From an uncultured Vampirovibrio sp. (GTDB lineage Bacteria; Cyanobacteriota; Vampirovibrionia; Gastranaerophilales; Gastranaerophilaceae): a DNA stretch of 54,629 nucleotides. The translations under genes were made by a program, and so were the position numbers. The notes beneath the pieces were generated by a model, which saw only the letters and a program-made list of their open reading frames with translations, was not told the origin of the DNA and made no database searches. Below are positions 35,894-44,734 of this stretch, piece by piece; positions within the stretch are counted from its first letter, which is position 1, and each line of letters opens with the position of its first letter. The stretch spans positions 177,225 through 231,853 of the forward strand of contig CAJTXZ010000001.1 of NCBI GenBank assembly GCA_910583725.1, given 5' to 3'.

Positions 35894-36706
35894 ATGGCAG
35901 GCATTTTAAGCATTCAGTTTGAGCCCGTTTTAAATAAAATGGATAAAAACCTTGAAAAAATAGAGAAAATAATTGATGATTATATGGAGAATTCACACGG
36001 CGAAAAACCTCTGGACTTAATAGTTTTGCCGGAATTTTTTACAACGGGTGTTTCACATAAATATGTTGACAACCCCATACCCCTGGACGGCGGCAAACCC
36101 ATTGAATTTGCTGCAAATATGGCCAAAAGATACAATACAAATGTTATAGCAGGCACAGTTATTACAAAAGAAGATGAAAAGCTTTATAATACTATGTTTG
36201 TGCTGGACAGAAAAGGGGAAACCATAGCAAAATACAGAAAAATTCACCTTTTTAAATACTTTGGCGGCACAGAAAATGAAAGAATAACACCCGGAAAAGA
36301 AGTAGTAGTGGCAGATTTAGACTTTGCAAAGGTTGGCCTTAGTATATGTTTTGACATAAAATACCCTTTACATTACAGAAAACTTGCGCAAAAAGGAGCA
36401 GAAATTGTCATAAGCCCTTCTGCCTGGGCGTTTTTAAAGAGTGTTGACGGTCAAAAAGAGCTAAATACAAGGATTTTCAGGTGTCTTAGCGTAGCAAGGG
36501 CAAATGAAAATTTATTTTATTTTATAACCTCAAACCAGTGCGGAAATGCAGGTATATTGGGCAATACAGGCAGTTCTATGATAATATCGCCTACTGCTGA
36601 AATTTTGGCTGATGCCAAGGAAGATGAGCGTGCAATATATGCTAATATTGACTTAGAGCTTGTTCGAACCCTAAAAAAGACTACTCCAATAGCCTTTGAG
36701 GAGTAA
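35894..36706 (+). CDS. carbon-nitrogen hydrolase (nitrilase/omega-amidase superfamily)
   Basis: A 270-residue cytosolic hydrolase. The catalytic triad is Glu in LIVLPEFFTTG (about 47), Lys in YRKIHLFKYF (about 116) and Cys in VGLSICFDIKYP (about 153). The substrate is an amide or nitrile, not identifiable from sequence. The closest look is to omega-amidase or N-carbamoylputrescine amidase groups. ATG 35894 has AGGAG 10 bp upstream. An upstream open frame is not used. It is monocistronic. Confidence 0.9.
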   Translation: MAGILSIQFEPVLNKMDKNLEKIEKIIDDYMENSHGEKPLDLIVLPEFFTTGVSHKYVDNPIPLDGGKPIEFAANMAKRYNTNVIAGTVITKEDEKLYNTMFVLDRKGETIAKYRKIHLFKYFGGTENERITPGKEVVVADLDFAKVGLSICFDIKYPLHYRKLAQKGAEIVISPSAWAFLKSVDGQKELNTRIFRCLSVARANENLFYFITSNQCGNAGILGNTGSSMIISPTAEILADAKEDERAIYANIDLELVRTLKKTTPIAFEE

Positions 36707-36830
36707 CGAATCCCTTAAACACAGTGGTTGCAAGCATTTTTAAGGTTTTAAGCATGGCTTCCAAATTAAAATTTTCCCTCATAAAAAGCAAAAAAGTAGG
36801 TAAATAACCTCACAAAGCAGATTTAAGCAA

Positions 36831-36848
36831 TATGCCAATAATGGAATA
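36831..36848. repeat. 18-bp palindrome, exact
   Basis: Reads TATGCCA-ATAA-TGGAATA. It lies immediately 3' of the minus-strand acetyltransferase gene. Confidence 0.8.
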
Positions 36849-36851
36849 TAT

Positions 36852-37385
36852 TTATACTATTTTATATCTCATAATATAATCATCCATTATAAAGCCTTGT
36901 CCTATATCGGTTACAGCTTCTTCAACCGTGTGAAAGCCCCATTTTTCATAAGCTTTAATTGTATTTGTGTTGTATTTATTAACCGTAAGATAGATATAGT
37001 CAAGGTTTTTAGCGTGCGCAATATTTATGATATCTGAAAACGCTTGCCTTCCAAGCTTTTTGCCCCTATAATCAGCCTTAATATATAATTTTGAAAGAAA
37101 CAAATAATTGCCAATTTTTGACTCAGAAGATTGCCAAACTTTTTTATCTTTAGCTGAAACACCATAATAGCCTACGCTTTCACCATTTATTGAAATAATT
37201 TTATAAATATAATCTTCATTCCAAATTTGGCATTTAATAGCATTATAGGATTGGAATTTTTCAACCATATACTGAATTTGCGCCGGTTTCAAAAGAATTG
37301 GCCAATATTCATACCAAATTTCTTTTGCTAAATCTGCCAATATTTTTATATCATCATTTGTTTTTATTATCTTAAAATCTATCAT
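36852..37385 (-). CDS. GNAT-family N-acetyltransferase
   Basis: A 177-residue acetyltransferase. Motif A with the acetyl-CoA phosphate loop reads ADYRGKKLGRQAFSDI (about 113-128). The flanking strands LFLSKLYIKADY and YIYLTVNKYNTNTIKAYEKW belong to the GNAT fold. The substrate is unknown. It contains a palindrome copy at 37217 in its coding sequence. It ends 3 bp after another copy. Confidence 0.88.
   Translation of the reverse strand: MIDFKIIKTNDDIKILADLAKEIWYEYWPILLKPAQIQYMVEKFQSYNAIKCQIWNEDYIYKIISINGESVGYYGVSAKDKKVWQSSESKIGNYLFLSKLYIKADYRGKKLGRQAFSDIINIAHAKNLDYIYLTVNKYNTNTIKAYEKWGFHTVEEAVTDIGQGFIMDDYIMRYKIV
37217..37234. repeat. 18-bp palindrome, near-exact, inside a coding region
   Basis: Reads CATTCCA-AATT-TGGCATT, with the outermost base of each arm deviating. 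It lies in the acetyltransferase gene. Confidence 0.5.
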
Positions 37386-37456
37386 GGCTAAAACCCTTTA
37401 TTTACAAGCATTTTATGGATTTTATTATAGCATTAAAATATTAAGTATAAAACTTA

Positions 37457-37486
37457 TTGCAAAAAATGGCGCAAATATTGTATAAT
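37457..37486 (+). promoter_or_regulatory. candidate promoter of nupC
   Basis: TTGCAA (37457-37462), 18 bp spacing, then TATAAT (37481-37486), 29 bp before the TTG start codon. Confidence 0.5.
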
Positions 37487-37514
37487 AAGGTAAAACACAA
37501 GGGAGAGCAGGACT

Positions 37515-38789
37515 TTGGAAAGATTTACCGGAATTTTTGGCATTATAATTATACTTTTAATTTGTTTTTTAATGTCAAATAACAAAAAAAAGATTAGCCT
37601 AAAAACCGTGATATCCGGGCTATTATTGCAGTTTTTCCTTGCTGTCTTTATTTTAAAAGTGCCGTTGGGACAAAAAATTATAGAAGTAGCTGCAGCAGGC
37701 ATTGAAAAAATTCTACAGTTCTCAAACTCAGGTGCTGACTTTGTTTTCGGCTTTTTGAACAATTCCCCTGATAAAATAAATTCACTTTTTTACCCGGGAG
37801 CCTCATTTTTATTCGCTATAAAGGTCATGGCGACAATAATTTTTGTTATGGCAATTGTAAATATTTTATATTATTTTGGCATAATGCAGCGCGTGGTGGC
37901 GTTTTTCGCCAAAATAATGTACAAAATTATGGATGTTTCAGGGGCTGAGGCCCTTTCAAATATCGCAAGCGCCTTTGTAGGGCAGGTTGAGGCCCAGATT
38001 ATGATACGGCCATACCTTGCAACGGCAACAAAATCAGAGCTTTTAGCCAGTATGACAGGCTCAATGGCTTGTATAGCGGGCGGTGTGATGGCAATTTACA
38101 TTGCTATGGGTGTGCCGGCAAAATTTTTGCTTGCAGCCTCAATAATGGCGGCACCAGGGGCTTTGGTGATTTCAAAAATTGTTTATCCTGAGGTGGAGGC
38201 CAGTAAAACCAAGGATAAAGTGTCTGTAAACATTGAAAAGACGCACGTTAACCTGATTGATGCCGTGGCACACGGAGCGAGTGATGGCATGAAGGTGTCA
38301 TTAAATGTTATTGCAATGCTAATTGCTCTTTTAGCGTTAATTACTATGATAGACTGGCTGCTGGCGGGTTTTGGGCACTTCCTTTTTCACACGATGCATA
38401 TAAATTTGCCATTTTTAGATCTGAACAATCTGAGCCTGAAATCCTTGCTTGGAGCCTTTTTTAGCCTATTTGCACTTGTTATGGGCGTGCCGTTTGCAGA
38501 TATTTCTACGGTGGGCGGGCTAATGGGCGAAAAATTAGTTTTGAATGAATTCATCGCATACACTGATTTAGTGGCCGTTAAGGATTTTATCACGCCAAAA
38601 GCCTTGACAATAGCGAGTTTTGCCCTATGTGGATTTGCAAACTTCGGCTCCATTGCCATTCAAATAGGCGGCATAGGCGAGCTTGCGCCCGAACGACGCT
38701 CTGAATTGGCGCAATTAGGCATTAAAGCGTTGATTTGCGGTACCTTTGCTTCATACGTGTCAGCTTGCATGGCTGGAATATTGATGTAG
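37515..38789 (+). CDS. nupC: concentrative nucleoside transporter (NupC family)
   Basis: A 424-residue inner-membrane transporter that imports nucleosides with Na+ or H+. Nucleoside-transporter core features are MRPYLATATKSELLASMTG-like (MIRPYLATATKSELLASM), ASIMAAPGALVISKI, GASDGMKVSLNVIAMLIALL, GVPFADISTVGGLMGEKLVL and CGFANFGSIAIQIGGIGE. At least eight hydrophobic segments are seen. Start TTG with GGGAG and GCAGGA upstream. It would supply substrates for DeoB and Upp. A TATAAT promoter is close. Confidence 0.95.
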   Translation: MERFTGIFGIIIILLICFLMSNNKKKISLKTVISGLLLQFFLAVFILKVPLGQKIIEVAAAGIEKILQFSNSGADFVFGFLNNSPDKINSLFYPGASFLFAIKVMATIIFVMAIVNILYYFGIMQRVVAFFAKIMYKIMDVSGAEALSNIASAFVGQVEAQIMIRPYLATATKSELLASMTGSMACIAGGVMAIYIAMGVPAKFLLAASIMAAPGALVISKIVYPEVEASKTKDKVSVNIEKTHVNLIDAVAHGASDGMKVSLNVIAMLIALLALITMIDWLLAGFGHFLFHTMHINLPFLDLNNLSLKSLLGAFFSLFALVMGVPFADISTVGGLMGEKLVLNEFIAYTDLVAVKDFITPKALTIASFALCGFANFGSIAIQIGGIGELAPERRSELAQLGIKALICGTFASYVSACMAGILM

Positions 38790-38883
38790 CAATGCTTTAA
38801 GGCGTATTCACGGAGAAAAATATTGCGCCCCAAGAGATAGAGGCAAATTTTACACAAAAAATATATAAATAACGGGCAAAAGT
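38790..38883. other. short spacer
   Basis: AT-rich spacer after nupC. A small frame follows at 38884. No terminator hairpin is seen here. Confidence 0.4.
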
Positions 38884-39054
38884 ATGAGTATAGTTGAAAA
38901 AAACATAAAATTAAACCCAAAAAACGGCCAAGAGAGCTTGATTCAACAAATTGAAGGGGCTATAAACAAAGCTGGACTTGAGCCTGTGCGATGGGCGATA
39001 GTGGCTGTGCAGAAAAATGAGCTTACAATTTTAGCAAATGGAGTCCAAAAATAG
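38884..39054 (+). CDS. small hypothetical protein (56 residues)
   Basis: The frame reads MSIVEKNIKLNPKNGQESL to GLEPVRWAIVAVQKNELTIL and ends ANGVQK. It has a balanced composition and a predicted helix-strand pattern typical of real small cytosolic proteins. The ribosome site is weak (GGGCAAAAGT). The function is unknown. It lies downstream of nupC in the same direction. Confidence 0.55.
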   Translation: MSIVEKNIKLNPKNGQESLIQQIEGAINKAGLEPVRWAIVAVQKNELTILANGVQK

Positions 39055-39259
39055 TACTATAAAGTCATTTCAGCATTTTAACCCAGCCAAAAACACACCT
39101 ATACAAGGCTTTTAAAGATTTTTGCCCACCAAAATTCCATAGCAAAATTTTCATTTTATTTTGGGGTAATTATATAAAATTTTACACAAAATATTAGCTT
39201 TTTTCTTCTAAATAAAGTTTTATTTTTAATAAGCTGATATAAAGCCTTGCAGAATTGGC

Positions 39260-39451
39260 TTATTTTATTTTAACGATATCAAGAAGCATTTCTACTTTGT
39301 CATTTAAAATATTCACAACCGGAGAAAGCTCGTAGTTATTATCTTTGACCCATATGTTAAGCATCTTAACAATTGCTTGAATATCTTTAATTTTCTCTTC
39401 AAGCAAGGCTTGATTGTCGGTTGCACTTTGTAAAGAAGCAGTGTTTTTCAT
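39260..39451 (-). CDS. small helical protein (63 residues)
   Basis: The product is almost entirely helical (EEKIKDIQAIVKMLNIWVKD, then ILNDKVEMLLDIVKIK) with a polar N terminus. The ribosome site is weak (AGGGCT). It is divergent from the XRE regulator 77 bp away, an arrangement that would let that regulator control it. The function is unknown. A toxin/antitoxin partner is conceivable but unsupported. Confidence 0.5.
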   Translation of the reverse strand: MKNTASLQSATDNQALLEEKIKDIQAIVKMLNIWVKDNNYELSPVVNILNDKVEMLLDIVKIK

Positions 39452-39528
39452 AGTTTAGCCCTATTATCATTATTATTGAGTCATTATTAGTGATTGATAT
39501 ATAATGAATTCTAACAGAAAATTACAGA

Positions 39529-39747
39529 ATGGACAAGATTTTTGTAGAAAAAATTGCAAAGAATATTAAGAGATTAAGAGAACAAAGAGGGCTAACCCAG
39601 CTAGGGCTTGCACTTGAGATAGGTGTAACACCCGGAGCCATTGCAAACATTGAAACTGTTAGAAGTGACATAACCGCAACAAGATTAAACTCAATCGCGA
39701 AAGCCCTCAAAGTAGAGGCTTATGAACTTTTAAAATTTGATGATTAA
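39529..39747 (+). CDS. XRE-family transcriptional regulator
   Basis: A 72-residue single-domain helix-turn-helix protein. The HTH_3 core reads IKRLREQRGLTQLGLALEIG, then VTPGAIANIETVRSDI and LNSIAKALKVEAYELLKFDD. There is no effector domain. The DNA downstream (39748-40189) carries four palindrome copies, so it may have operators here, although XRE operators are usually shorter. It is divergent from the small helical gene. Confidence 0.88.
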   Translation: MDKIFVEKIAKNIKRLREQRGLTQLGLALEIGVTPGAIANIETVRSDITATRLNSIAKALKVEAYELLKFDD

Positions 39748-39765
39748 TATGCCAAAAAGAGAATA
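39748..39765. repeat. 18-bp palindrome, degenerate right half
   Basis: Reads TATGCCA-AAAA-GAGAATA. The right arm has two changes. It overlaps the end of the XRE gene region. Confidence 0.45.
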
Positions 39766-39875
39766 TACTTGCTTGGCAGCGGTCTTGAGTTAAATTTTAA
39801 TACTGTCATAGCAGAGAGCTAAATTATTTTGACATTAATTTAACAAAAAAGGACAGCATTTGCTTCTTAGATTTG

Positions 39876-39893
39876 TATTCCAAAAATGGAATA
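39876..39893. repeat. 18-bp palindrome, exact
   Basis: Reads TATTCCA-AAAA-TGGAATA, a fully symmetric T/A-type copy. Confidence 0.8.
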
Positions 39894-40024
39894 TATAAAA
39901 AATGATTAACAAGAAACTACCAAGAATAAAAAATTTTAAAAAATCACAAATACTATTTGGGACAAGGTTTTAAAGGTATTTCTAGGAACATAAAATAGAC
40001 ATTACAGTCCATAAATTGGATTTA

Positions 40025-40042
40025 TATTCCAGTTTTGGAATA
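40025..40042. repeat. 18-bp palindrome, exact
   Basis: Reads TATTCCA-GTTT-TGGAATA. Confidence 0.8.
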
Positions 40043-40171
40043 TAATACATTTTGCATATTATGAGTATAAAAACCAGAAAAATCTTGCATACACCAAAAT
40101 GGGCAGCAGGAAAGGTTTTAAGGAGTACAGCCTTCATAAGATTCAAAAGTTAATTAGGGCAAATAAAATTA

Positions 40172-40189
40172 TATTCCAAAATAAGCATA
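40172..40189. repeat. 18-bp palindrome, degenerate right half
   Basis: Reads TATTCCA-AAAT-AAGCATA. The right arm has two changes. Confidence 0.45.
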
Positions 40190-40221
40190 TAGTTATTGTT
40201 CAAAATTTATCTTTTGAAAAA

Positions 40222-40875
40222 TTAATAAACCGTGTTGAATATCCTGTCACCTGCATCTCCAAGCCCTGGAACGATATAGCCCTTGTCATTAAGTTTTTCA
40301 TCGATTTGTGAAGTTATAATCTTTATGTCAGGGTAAACTGTTGTGAGCCTTTCAACCCCTGCCGGCGCTGATATTAAGCTAATAAAAATTATATTTTGGG
40401 CGGGAATTTTTTGTTTTATGAAGTTATGAACAGCGTCATAGCCTGAATTTCCGGTTGCAAGCATAGGATCAAGTATAAATACAAAGGTTTTTTCAGGGTC
40501 TTTTAATTTACCCTTCATTTTATTATAGTACCAAATTGGCTCCAAAGTGGCTTCGTTTCTATACATTCCAAGATGATGAATATGAGAGAAGGGCAATAAT
40601 TCCTGGGCAATGTCTGAAAAAACAAGCCCTGCGCGCAATATCGGAGAAACAATAATTTCGATATCGGGGTTTATTACAGTGCCAATTGTATCGCAAATAG
40701 GCGTAGATACAGGCTTTTGGGCTGTAGGAAGAAACTTTGTGCCCTCAAAAAATAGAGCGTAAAAAATTCTTTTAAGCGCATGGTTAAATTTTTCAGAATC
40801 AGTATTTTTATCCCTTAAAATCGTCAAATTATGCGCTACGAGCGGATGATTAACCACAAAAACATTTTCATTCAT
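40222..40875 (-). CDS. upp: uracil phosphoribosyltransferase
   Basis: Upp makes UMP from uracil and PRPP. The 217 residues are normal. The PRPP loop reads FVFILDPMLATGNSGYDAVH (about 130-149). The uracil-binding end has GYIVPGLGDAGDRIFNT. The N-terminal basic region VVNHPLVAHNLTILRDKNT is typical. It completes a base-salvage set with nupC and deoB but is not adjacent to them. The start ATG has an AT-rich leader without a pyrimidine attenuator hairpin that I can see. Confidence 0.97.
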   Translation of the reverse strand: MNENVFVVNHPLVAHNLTILRDKNTDSEKFNHALKRIFYALFFEGTKFLPTAQKPVSTPICDTIGTVINPDIEIIVSPILRAGLVFSDIAQELLPFSHIHHLGMYRNEATLEPIWYYNKMKGKLKDPEKTFVFILDPMLATGNSGYDAVHNFIKQKIPAQNIIFISLISAPAGVERLTTVYPDIKIITSQIDEKLNDKGYIVPGLGDAGDRIFNTVY

Positions 40876-40950
40876 AATAATACCAACCTAACTTTTTTTT
40901 ATTTATTATAATTTAAAAATATTAAACGGTATACTTTAAAAATTTTGTAG

Positions 40951-40956
40951 TATAAT
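40951..40956 (+). promoter_or_regulatory. candidate -10 box
   Basis: TATAAT lies 26 bp upstream of the ATG of the YcsF-family gene, in the divergent region shared with upp. Confidence 0.35.
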
Positions 40957-40982
40957 TATTTTAAAAAGTATGAGGATTTTTG

Positions 40983-41627
40983 ATGGTGTTTGACTTTAAC
41001 TCTGATTTAGCACAGGAATACGGGATTTATAAAAACGAAAAAGCGTTTGAAATCGCAAAATATATGAGTTCTGTAAATATTTCCGCGGGTTTTCATGCGG
41101 GCGATCCATTAAGCATCAAAAAAGCCTTGGAATTTGCAAAAAGCTCAAATCTAGCTGTGGGTGCGCATATCGGGTATCCTGATATTTCAGGTTTCGGCTA
41201 TCGGAATATGGAAATGACGGAGGATGAGATTGAAGCTATGGTAATTTACCAGCTTGGCGCCATTTCAGCCTTTGCAAATGCCTTAAATACTGATATAGAG
41301 CACGTTCGATGCCATGGCGCAATGTATGAAAAAATGAATAACGATGCTGATTTTGCAAAAAAAGTGGCTGAAGCTGTTAAAAAATTTAACCCCTGGCTTA
41401 ATCTAATTGTCGGAAATCCTGAAACTAAGGATATTATTGAAAAAGAGGTCAAAATTAATTGCGCATACGAGGTTATGTTTGACGATAATATGTCAATCAG
41501 GCAGTTAAGGGAAATGGATGTCAAACCTGATACGGTGCATTTTTCCACTATTGAAAACGCCGCAAGGGCATATGATGTCATAAAGCCAAGCCCCATAAAT
41601 TATAATAAAGTGAAAGAACAAATATAG
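40983..41627 (+). CDS. LamB/YcsF family protein (5-oxoprolinase subunit A-like)
   Basis: A 214-residue protein with the family signature DFNSDLAQEYGIYKNEKAF, SVNISAGFHAGDPLSI, VGAHIGYPDISGFGYRNMEM and HVRCHGAMYEKMNND. PxpA works with PxpB/PxpC to open 5-oxoproline. Those partners are not here. It is about 35 residues shorter than usual and lacks the C-terminal conserved part, so its activity is uncertain. ATG 40983 is preferred over an in-frame TTG at 40980. AGGA lies 8 bp upstream. It is followed after 18 bp by yvcK and is probably co-transcribed. Confidence 0.82.
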   Translation: MVFDFNSDLAQEYGIYKNEKAFEIAKYMSSVNISAGFHAGDPLSIKKALEFAKSSNLAVGAHIGYPDISGFGYRNMEMTEDEIEAMVIYQLGAISAFANALNTDIEHVRCHGAMYEKMNNDADFAKKVAEAVKKFNPWLNLIVGNPETKDIIEKEVKINCAYEVMFDDNMSIRQLREMDVKPDTVHFSTIENAARAYDVIKPSPINYNKVKEQI

Positions 41628-41645
41628 GAATTTAATCTAAAACAT

Positions 41646-43079
41646 ATGAAATTTTTCAATTCTAAAGTAAAGATGCCAAAAGATGCAATTTGGCTTGTTC
41701 CCGGATTAAGGATAAAGAGATGGTTTGCGCTGATTGTTTTGGGTTCCGTGCTTGCGGCCATTGGTATTACGTTATTATTTAAGCTTGAGCCTATTTATTT
41801 TATAGTATCCACTGCTAAAAAAATATTTCACATTGTGCCAGCAGAGCTTGCAGGACTAGTGTTTATAGGATTTGGAACATATATATTTATACAGGCCTGG
41901 AAAAAGACAAATTTTTCAATGCTTGATTTAAAGGGGCAAAGAAGTCAGGATGCTATCGGGGAAGCTTTATATCGGAAAATGAAGCTGAATCACGGGCCAA
42001 AAATAGTGGCAATTGGCGGCGGCACCGGGCTTTCTACCATGCTTCGGGGTATTAAAAAAATTACAAATAATATTACGGCAATCGTAACAGTGGGTGATGA
42101 TGGCGGCTCATCAGGCAGATTAAGGGAAGAGATGGGTATTCTGCCGCCAGGGGATATAAGAAACTGCATAGCAGCGCTGGCTGATGATGATGACATTGTG
42201 ACACAATTGTTTCAATACAGGTTTAAAACCGGCGAAGGACTTGAAGGACACAGTTTTGGAAACCTGTTTATTACTGCTATGAGTGCGATTTGCGGAGACA
42301 TGATAACCGCAATCAAAGAATCTTCAAAGGTTTTACTTATAAGGGGCAAGGTAATTCCCGCAACGACAGATGATATGCGCCTTGTGGCCAGGATGGAGGA
42401 CGGTTCGCTTGTTAAAGGCGAAAGCCACATACCAGAATCCGGCAAAAAAATTGTAGAACTGTGCTCGGAGCCTGCTGTTTGCAAGCCTTCGAACGAAGTT
42501 ATCGAGGCTATTAATAATGCGGATTTAATAATATTAGGCCCTGGCAGCCTCTATACATCAATCATCCCAAACCTTCTTGTGCAGGGGGTTTCAGAGGCTA
42601 TAGAATCATCAAAAGCAAAGAAGATATACATATGCAATATAATGACGCAGCCTGGAGAAACCGACAATTATAGTGTTTCAGACCATTTAAAGGCGATTTT
42701 TGAACATATGGAAAAATCCGGCGCAAAAGGCTTAAAATATGGCGGCAAACCTTTTGTAGATGCTGTTTTAATAAATAACCAGCTGCCAAATAATCTTGCA
42801 AAGAAATATGAAGAAAAAGATTCGCTGCCTGTTGAGGTAGATAATGGCGAAATTAAAAAACTTGGGGTGGAAATCGTTGCAGCAAAACTAATAGAGGACA
42901 ACAAGCAAGGGTTTGTAAGGCATTCGCCCACTCGTCTTGCAAAAAATATTTATTACTGGTTTAAAAAATCTTCAAAAAGGAATCAGTACACAATTGTTAC
43001 AAAATGCGCGGCGGTGGAAAATTTAGCTGAAAGCAGACAGAAAAATGAAAAAGAACGCAAGGAAAATAGCAAAATATAA
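41646..43079 (+). CDS. yvcK: YvcK/CofD-like protein (putative gluconeogenesis factor)
   Basis: A 477-residue protein with two N-terminal membrane helices (about 25-45 and 70-90). The CofD-like Rossmann domain follows, with KIVAIGGGTGLSTMLRGIKK and VGDDGGSSGRLREEMG, then LPPGDIRNCIAAL and LGPGSLYTSIIPNLLV. YvcK proteins bind UDP-sugars and affect cell-wall synthesis and growth on gluconeogenic carbon sources. The membrane anchor is found in some lineages. It overlaps panB by 35 bp, which ties it to the pantothenate genes. Confidence 0.9.
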   Translation: MKFFNSKVKMPKDAIWLVPGLRIKRWFALIVLGSVLAAIGITLLFKLEPIYFIVSTAKKIFHIVPAELAGLVFIGFGTYIFIQAWKKTNFSMLDLKGQRSQDAIGEALYRKMKLNHGPKIVAIGGGTGLSTMLRGIKKITNNITAIVTVGDDGGSSGRLREEMGILPPGDIRNCIAALADDDDIVTQLFQYRFKTGEGLEGHSFGNLFITAMSAICGDMITAIKESSKVLLIRGKVIPATTDDMRLVARMEDGSLVKGESHIPESGKKIVELCSEPAVCKPSNEVIEAINNADLIILGPGSLYTSIIPNLLVQGVSEAIESSKAKKIYICNIMTQPGETDNYSVSDHLKAIFEHMEKSGAKGLKYGGKPFVDAVLINNQLPNNLAKKYEEKDSLPVEVDNGEIKKLGVEIVAAKLIEDNKQGFVRHSPTRLAKNIYYWFKKSSKRNQYTIVTKCAAVENLAESRQKNEKERKENSKI

Positions 43080-43890
43080 GGCGGAAGGCAGAAAGATTGC
43101 CGCCCTTACTGCTTATGACTATCCGAGTGCAAAATTTATTGATGAAGCAGGAATCGACATTATTCTTGTCGGAGACTCTGCAGCAAATGTGGTGCTTGGG
43201 TATGAGTCTACAACAAAGATTACGATTGACGAAATGCTGATTTTTACAGCAGCCGTAAGCAGGGGGGCTAAAAATGCCTTGATAACAGCTGATATGCCAT
43301 TTTTGACATATAATATTTCTTTTGAAAAAGCACTTGAAAACGCTGGAAAATTTATTCAGGCAGGCGCTGATGCTGTTAAAATTGAGGGCGGGAGCGATTA
43401 TATTATTGAATTAACAAAAAAATTGACCGATTCGGGAATTCCCGTTATGGCGCATCTTGGCTTTACGCCGCAATATGTTAATACTATTGGCGGAAACCTG
43501 ATTCAGGGAAAGAATTTTGAAACCACATTAAAGATTTTAGAGGCAGCAAAAAAGCTTGAAGCGGCAGGCGCATTTTCAATAGTGCTTGAGATGGTGCCAA
43601 AGGAAAGTGCAGCGTTTATAACAAAAAATTTAGCCATGCCAACAATCGGAATAGGCGCAGGGGCAGCTTGCGACGGACAAATTTTAGTATTAAATGATCT
43701 TATTGGCAAATTTGATGATTTCAGCCCGAAATTTGCAAGAAAATATTTTGATTCCAAGGCAATAATTATTGATGCGGCTAGTAGATATATAGAGGATGTA
43801 AGGATGGGGAGTTTTCCAAATAATGAGGAAAGCTTTCAATTAAGCGATGAGGAGCGGTGTAAACTTGAAAATTATACACAAACCAAATGA
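43045..43890 (+). CDS. panB: 3-methyl-2-oxobutanoate hydroxymethyltransferase
   Basis: PanB makes ketopantoate in pantothenate (vitamin B5) synthesis. The 281 residues are usual. It has the TIM-barrel motifs AALTAYDYPSAKFID, ILVGDSAANVVLGYEST, ADAVKIEGG, VMAHLGFTPQ and GIGAGAACDGQILVLND. It overlaps yvcK by 35 bp and panC by about 26 bp, an operon with tight translational coupling. Confidence 0.97.
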   Translation: MKKNARKIAKYKAEGRKIAALTAYDYPSAKFIDEAGIDIILVGDSAANVVLGYESTTKITIDEMLIFTAAVSRGAKNALITADMPFLTYNISFEKALENAGKFIQAGADAVKIEGGSDYIIELTKKLTDSGIPVMAHLGFTPQYVNTIGGNLIQGKNFETTLKILEAAKKLEAAGAFSIVLEMVPKESAAFITKNLAMPTIGIGAGAACDGQILVLNDLIGKFDDFSPKFARKYFDSKAIIIDAASRYIEDVRMGSFPNNEESFQLSDEERCKLENYTQTK

Positions 43891-44734
43891 TTTAAGAAGC
43901 GAAATTGAAAAATTAAAAAATACAAAAGGGCTTTCTGTGGGGCTTGTACCTACTATGGGAGCGCTTCATGACGGGCATTTGAGCCTGATTAAAAAATGTG
44001 TTAAAGAAAATGACATTGCGATTGTGAGCGATTTTGTAAACCCCACGCAATTCGGGCCAAATGAAGACTATGCAAAATACCCAAGGACGCTTGAAAAAGA
44101 CAGTGCGCTTTGCAGCGAAGCAGGGGTAGACATTGTTTTTGCGCCAGCACCTGAAGATATTTATGATGAGTATTATTTTAAACATAAGGAAACAACTCTT
44201 ATTTGCCCGCCATATGACGTTGTAAACAAGCTTTGCGGGAAATCAAGACCAGGGCACTTTGACGGGGTTTGCACAATTGTCGGCAAATTATTCAATATTA
44301 CAAAATGCAATAGAGCATACTTCGGCAAAAAAGATGCCCAGCAGTTGTTTATAATTAAAAAAATGGTAAAAGATTTGTATTTTGACCTTGAAATTATCGG
44401 CTGCCCAATAGTTAGGGAAGAGGATGGCTTAGCACTTTCAAGCAGAAATACTTATCTGACAGCAGAATCAAGAAATTTGGCACTAAATATAAGTCAGGCA
44501 CTTTTTAAGGCCAAAGAACTATTTGATAAAGGGATAAAAGAGGCTGATACCTTGATAGATACAGCACTCAGCTATTTAGAAAAACCGGGCCTTGAAGCAG
44601 AATATGTCGAAATTGTTGCTCAAGAAAATTTTGAAAAAATCGATACATTAAATAAAAAAGCTGTAATGTTAATTGCTGCAAAAGTGGACTCACACGAGGC
44701 AAAGATTCGGCTGATAGATAATATTGAATTATGA
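43865..44734 (+). CDS. panC: pantothenate synthetase
   Basis: PanC joins pantoate and beta-alanine. About 289 residues. The nucleotide motif VPTMGALHDGHLSLIKK and later FGKKDAQQLFIIKKM and EEDGLALSSRNTYL are conserved. TTG 43865 (giving MKIIHKPN) is preferred because PanC normally begins that way and GAGGAG lies 11 bp upstream. An ATG at 43847 is the alternative. The stop overlaps the following gene (ATGA). Confidence 0.95.
   Translation: MKIIHKPNDLRSEIEKLKNTKGLSVGLVPTMGALHDGHLSLIKKCVKENDIAIVSDFVNPTQFGPNEDYAKYPRTLEKDSALCSEAGVDIVFAPAPEDIYDEYYFKHKETTLICPPYDVVNKLCGKSRPGHFDGVCTIVGKLFNITKCNRAYFGKKDAQQLFIIKKMVKDLYFDLEIIGCPIVREEDGLALSSRNTYLTAESRNLALNISQALFKAKELFDKGIKEADTLIDTALSYLEKPGLEAEYVEIVAQENFEKIDTLNKKAVMLIAAKVDSHEAKIRLIDNIEL

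Larger units (their letters stand above)
39766..40221. other. gene-free stretch with three palindromes
   Basis: No gene is accepted. A 70-codon plus-strand frame starting at 40099 crosses into upp antisense and is rejected. The segment is dominated by palindrome copies at 39876, 40025 and 40172. Confidence 0.5.

Noticed and set aside
40099..40311. 70-codon plus-strand frame overlapping upp
   Set aside because: It runs antisense into the 3' end of upp and has no ribosome site.
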